Shown: piece after piece, positions 60,201 to 64,000 of the stretch
How positions within the stretch are numbered: the stretch's first letter is position 1
How the letters are laid out: each line of letters opens with the position of its first letter
Assembly: GCF_000142905.1 (NCBI RefSeq)
Contig: NW_013657670.1
Span: forward strand, 236,323-300,322
DNA from: Thecamonas trahens ATCC 50062
Lineage: Eukaryota > Apusozoa > Apusomonadida > Apusomonadidae
Direction: 5' to 3'
Length of the DNA stretch: 64,000 nucleotides
Position numbers and translations under genes: made by a program
The notes under the pieces: generated by a model
Seen by the model: only the letters and a program-made list of their open reading frames with translations
The model's database searches: none
Told to the model about the DNA's origin: nothing

Positions 60201-61238
60201 TCGCATCGCCGCCCTCGCCGCCCTCGCCACCGTCGGCATGCCCGTTGCCTCGCCGCTACTCGCCAACCTGCAGGCTCTGCTCAACGACGAGGCCAAGGCC
60301 GTCCGCGAAGCCGCCGCAAACACCGTCGGCAGTCTCGCTCCCGGCTACACTGCCGCTGCGCACCTCATTCCTTTCCTCACCCACCTGCTCCGCGACGAGT
60401 TCTGGAAGGTGCGTTACTCGGCTGCCAAGGCGCTTGGCAAGCTCGGCACTGCTGCCGAGCCGGCGCTCCCGATCCTCCGCGACGTCCTTGTTGCAGGTAC
60501 CGTCACCCGCAACCTCGCCGCCGCCGCCATGGCCCGCATCGGCGACATTGGAGTCGCCCACCTTCGCGAGCTGTTTTGTACCAGAACATGCCCAACACTC
60601 AGGTCCGCATCGCCGCGGCTTACGGCCTCCGCAACATGCCACTCACTTCCGAGTCGGTCGACTATGCTGTCCGCGACATGTTTGTGGCCGGCAAAGATCC
60701 TATGCCACTTGTCCGTTGCGTCGTCCTCGAGTCGCTCGCCCTCCTTGGCGCCGCCTCGGACGACATGATTCCCTACCTCACCGCCAAGTCGCTCGTCCCG
60801 TTCCTCTTCACTTTCCTCAACGATGACGCTGCTGATGTCCGCCGCAAGGCCGCTCACGCCCTCGCGGACTACGGTCCGCAGGGCGAGCTCTTGCTCATCG
60901 AGGGCGTGCTCAAGGACCCGCATCCTCGTGTCCGCTCGGCAGCTGCCTACGGGCTCGGCATCCTCGGCGCCCAGTCCACTCGCACTCTCCTCCTCGCTCT
61001 CAACGACCCCGCCCCGGCCGTCATCCGCTCCGCCTCCCGCGCCCTCCTCGCCATCGGCCTTCAGCCTATTGTTGCCACTCTTGCCCAGCGCCCGCCATCG
61101 CAGCGCGACTCGGTTGCCGTCTCAGCCCGCGACGTCATCGCCCAGGACCGCGACCGTCCACTGCCCTCGGCTGTCGTCAACCTCCTCGATGCCATCGCAT
61201 CCCACCTCGATCGCGTGCATACGTCGCAACCATGGTAG
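57265..61238 (+). CDS. large HEAT-repeat protein with disordered N-terminal half (one frame break)
   Basis: Starts MAANVLPLLGSSTYAHRSHH. Residues 1-570 are Ser/Pro/Ala-rich and mostly disordered, with a helical patch (LNESVARLKSAEARVEALLA). From about 580 to the end there are HEAT repeats: LPVLQVMLRNPLLNLATHEM, ALVAIGHGLCDVDAGVRIAA, FWKVRYSAAKALGKLG and VRRKAAHALADYG. The frame breaks at the T4 run 60574-60577. HLRELF continues in the -1 frame as YQNMPNTQVRIAAAYGLRNM, adding about 200 residues of further repeats to the stop at 61238. With one extra T the protein is about 1324 residues. I cannot assign it to a named family. HEAT arrays usually scaffold protein complexes. Confidence 0.75.
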
Positions 61239-61679
61239 CACGATTGTCACATCTTGCTCACAGCAAACTTCTCCTCCTCATACTCATTGCGTTTTGGCCT
61301 GGTGTGGTCCTGCACGTGGTTTCCCTCCGCTGTTGCCGATCGAGGCTTCAGGTAGTCACCAGCACGAGCGCCGCCCACTTCCGCCATTTCAGTCCGCCGA
61401 ACGGCGCGCCATCACTCCACCCACCCACCCGCAGCGCTCCCTCCCCCCAACCTCCGGATGGCGTCGACCCCACCACGGCCAGGACCCGGAGATCCAGGTC
61501 AAGCTGGGCTAGCTGGAGCTACTCATGCTGGTACGCAGACAGTAGAGCCTTCTTCGCATACACTATCCCCCCTCTGTCCGCCTTTTGTCCTCCTGCGCCG
61601 CCTGTGGCCATTGGCGCGCGAATGATTTGCAACTTTTCAAACTGCCGCACGACAACGGGTCGGTGGGCGAAGTCGCGCC
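61239..61679. other. intergenic region
   Basis: 441 bp between two + strand genes. It includes a C-rich patch (61415-61455). No recognised feature, though a 5' exon of the next gene could lie here. Confidence 0.5.
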
Positions 61680-64000
61680 ATGATAGCCTACTGGGAGTGG
61701 CGCGAGACTCACACTAGGCCTGGGGATTGGGTGTGTGTACTTGTGCTTGTGGAGAGGGTAGAGCTGGAGACTACAACAGAAAATGCCTCGTTTGAGTGGG
61801 TGGCGTGGTCGACGGACCTGTCGCCGAACAACCCACAGCGTCTTCGGGACGGCCTGGCTACGCTCTCGCATCTCTCGCCCTCGCTGCTACTCCGCTCGGC
61901 TTCGAGCGTCACAGTCCGCCCAACTGGTGGTTATCTTACGCCACCACGCTCGGCATCGGCGTCGATGCGGTCGTCACCGGTCACGCCTTCGTCTCCGCTT
62001 GTCCTCACCGCGGAGGAGGCCCGGCTGGTCGAGGACTCAAAGGCCACGCCGGCTTCTGATCGGAAAGACGTCTTCACCGACTCGTTTGTCATGTTCCGCA
62101 CCACGCCACCGGCCAACTGGACGCCGCCAGAAAATGCATCGTACTCGCCGTCGCGTGCAGCGTCGGCTTCGCGGCTTGCCCATGCGGGTTCGCCATCGGC
62201 TGCCAAGAGGCTCTTGTTCGAGATTGACGAGGTCGAGCCAGAGACCGAGGCAAGCTCGTCTAGCCGAGCCCCGGCTGCTGGTGAGGTCGATGAGTGGCGG
62301 ACCAAGCACGCCCAAGCCGAGGCTGACATCGCCGCCCTCACTGCCCGCAACCGCGAGCTTGCCCGCGAGCTCGCTCGGCTCCGCGAGACGGCCTCCGACG
62401 CAGCTGCACTGGTGGCCACCCGCACCGAGCTCGACGCGCTCGTTGAGGCACGCAACGAGTGGCGTGCTTCTGCAGAGGCCGCCAAAGCACGTGCAGACGA
62501 AGCGAGTGCTCGCGCCAGCGCCGCCGAGGCTGATGCCGAAACCCATGCTGTCAACCTCGGCAAGGTGCTCGAAATCCAGGCCAAGCAGCTCGAAACCATC
62601 CAAAGTCTCGAGGCCGAGCTTGCAGCAGCCAAGAGCTTTGGTAGAACGGTGGCCACCCGGGTTGCGGCTGCTGGGGTCGGCGGCGATGACGCCGAGCCTC
62701 TGGGGCACCTTGTCGCGAGCCTGACCTCGGATCCGGACGCTCTGGCCGACTTTATCAGCTCAGCCATCACCCTTCAAGGTGCGTACGCCAACCTGCAAGA
62801 CTACGCTCGGTCCGACTGCACAGGCTGGACGTCGGTTGCATCGTACGCGGTTGGCCTGGCCTCGGGCTCTGCCGCCGACGTGCATGTGGCCACACCGCCG
62901 ACAACGCCACCGCGGCCAGCACGGCCGCTGGCATCGGCCACACTCCCGCACCGTGGCTTTATCACGCCAGGAGCCGCGGGTGACGATGCCGCCCGCCATG
63001 CCTCGGCTTTGGAGGCACGGTCGGCGTCGCTGGTGGCACTTCGCGGCATCCAGGCTGCGCTTAGAGAGCGCGACGGAGCAGTGGAGGCCCTCTCTGCCGC
63101 AGCTGCGTCCGACACCACCGAGCTGGCCATGGAGCGCGACACTGCTGTCCAGCTGGCCGATGAGCTGCGCGGAGAGGCACGTGCCCTTCGGGTTCGCAAT
63201 GACGAGCTGCAAGCTGCACTGGGCGACGCAGATGAGCGTGTTGAGGACTCGCAGGCACAATGCCACGAGCTGCAGACGCTGGTGGCTGAGCTGGAAAGCC
63301 GCGTTGCGGAGCTCATGATGCGGCCTACGCTTGAAGCATACGCAGCTGCCGAGGAGGCGGGTGCAACGGCGGGCAAGCTTGCCGAGGCAGCGCGCGCCGA
63401 AGCGCAGCAAGCCCGCGATGCTGCCGATGATGCTGCTTCAGATGCCCGCCGTCGGATGGAAGGCATGGAGCGCACACTGGTGCAGCTTCGCGCGGAGTTG
63501 GATGGCGCTCATGAATCACTGGACACACTGCAAGCTGAGCATGCACTCTGCCCCGAGGCAAAGGCGAACTTGGAGGTTGAGCTCGAACGGTGCTCGTCGA
63601 GCCTGACTCACTCCCGCGAACAGCTTGCTGCGCTCGAGCAGGCGCACAAGGAGCTGGAGGCATCGCACGCGGCGGCTATGGCAGACGCTCTGGCTCGAGG
63701 CGAGCTCGACGAGCTGGTCAGCGCGTTGAGTACTGAGCGTGACGCTGCTGTTGCTTCGCGAGTGAGCGCCGAGAACGAGATGGCACGGCTTCAGAAAGTG
63801 GTGGATGAGCAGCAGGCTGCTCACGCACAGCTCGAGGCAGCGTCTGCGGCGGCAACGGCCGAGCTGCGCATTCAGCTGGAGTCGATGGACATGGCGCTGA
63901 CAGCCGTTCGCGCCGTAGAGACGTCAGCGGTAACAAGTGCCTACACTGACGTGCGCGAGGTGCTAGACAAGCTCGCGCGTGGGCTCGGCAGCGCAAGCAA
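61680..64000 (+). CDS. coiled-coil protein (3' end outside window)
   Basis: An open frame from ATG 61680 (MIAYWEWRETHTRPGDWVCV) to the window end, 773 codons without a stop. The first 60 residues have beta-like alternation (LVLVERVELETTTENASFEW). A Ser/Pro-rich linker follows (to about residue 195). Then come long heptad coiled coils: AEADIAALTARNRELARELA, IQAKQLETIQSLEAELAAAK, ELAMERDTAVQLADELRGEA and LAALEQAHKELEASHAAAMA. The coils are split by a Pro-rich segment near residue 410 (VATPPTTPPRPARPL). No motor, kinase or membrane segment is visible. It could be a Golgi, centrosomal or basal-body scaffold; this is a guess from composition. The exact start is uncertain and a small upstream exon is possible. 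Confidence 0.68.
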   Translation, partial: MIAYWEWRETHTRPGDWVCVLVLVERVELETTTENASFEWVAWSTDLSPNNPQRLRDGLATLSHLSPSLLLRSASSVTVRPTGGYLTPPRSASASMRSSPVTPSSPLVLTAEEARLVEDSKATPASDRKDVFTDSFVMFRTTPPANWTPPENASYSPSRAASASRLAHAGSPSAAKRLLFEIDEVEPETEASSSSRAPAAGEVDEWRTKHAQAEADIAALTARNRELARELARLRETASDAAALVATRTELDALVEARNEWRASAEAAKARADEASARASAAEADAETHAVNLGKVLEIQAKQLETIQSLEAELAAAKSFGRTVATRVAAAGVGGDDAEPLGHLVASLTSDPDALADFISSAITLQGAYANLQDYARSDCTGWTSVASYAVGLASGSAADVHVATPPTTPPRPARPLASATLPHRGFITPGAAGDDAARHASALEARSASLVALRGIQAALRERDGAVEALSAAAASDTTELAMERDTAVQLADELRGEARALRVRNDELQAALGDADERVEDSQAQCHELQTLVAELESRVAELMMRPTLEAYAAAEEAGATAGKLAEAARAEAQQARDAADDAASDARRRMEGMERTLVQLRAELDGAHESLDTLQAEHALCPEAKANLEVELERCSSSLTHSREQLAALEQAHKELEASHAAAMADALARGELDELVSALSTERDAAVASRVSAENEMARLQKVVDEQQAAHAQLEAASAAATAELRIQLESMDMALTAVRAVETSAVTSAYTDVREVLDKLARGLGSAS

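Noticed and set aside
61783-62724. 313-codon plus-strand frame overlapping the coiled-coil gene
   Set aside because: Arg/Pro/Ser-rich shadow in another frame; the coiled-coil frame is continuous to the window end.
1-64000. CRISPR array, prophage, plasmid or bacterial operon content
   Set aside because: No regular spacer-repeat structure or prokaryotic gene families; all recognised genes are eukaryotic and several are spliced.

Overview
The window is GC-rich nuclear DNA of a unicellular eukaryote. Evidence for this is GT-AG introns and typically eukaryotic genes: telomerase reverse transcriptase, MUS81, SRP72, a TRAPPC9/Trs120-like TRAPPII subunit, coronin, CIAO1, SCAI, DNAJC8, endosulfine and several RapGAP/CNH proteins. 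The gene set, base composition and compaction would fit a free-living flagellate such as an apusomonad (Thecamonas-like). That assignment is an inference and was not tested. I saw no prokaryotic operon, CRISPR array, tRNA or rRNA gene, or transposon.

Layout, left to right. (a) 1-9.8 kb: end of a DUF1746-like membrane protein gene (-); M14 carboxypeptidase, CIAO1 and a ZCCHC9-like zinc-knuckle protein (all +); coronin and a two-TM protein (-); a LIM-LIM-SH3 protein (+). (b) 9.8-24.8 kb: SPFH-like protein (-), MUS81 (+), a large helical protein and a helix-hairpin-helix protein (-), a GT41 O-glycosyltransferase (+), DNAJC8, an unknown protein with a myristoylation-type start and SRP72 (-), a CHRAC1/NF-YC-type histone fold (+). 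(c) 24.8-48.3 kb: TERT (-), RapGAP-CNH protein (+), fucokinase-like GHMP kinase (-), mitochondrial-type nucleoside diphosphate kinase (+), TRAPPC9/Trs120 (+), then a tandem pair of PH-RapGAP-CNH genes (-). (d) 48.7-64 kb: SCAI (+), phosphoglycerate mutase (-), a small hypothetical protein and an acyl-CoA-oxidase-like protein (-), endosulfine (+), a MYND-FKBP protein (-), a HEAT-repeat protein (+) and a coiled-coil protein running off the right edge (+).

Genes are tightly packed. Several convergent pairs are only 20-90 bp apart, and divergent pairs share promoters of about 130-300 bp. Nine genes carry one clear intron each, always in the first 160 nt of the coding sequence and mostly with a GTACG-type donor. 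Long C/T tracts on the coding strand (G-runs on the other) precede many start codons.

At least nine places show one reading frame ending and the same protein resuming in the -1 frame, as if one base were missing. Several lie at runs of four or five A/T. I treat these as probable sequence errors or real one-base indels and annotate each gene across its break.
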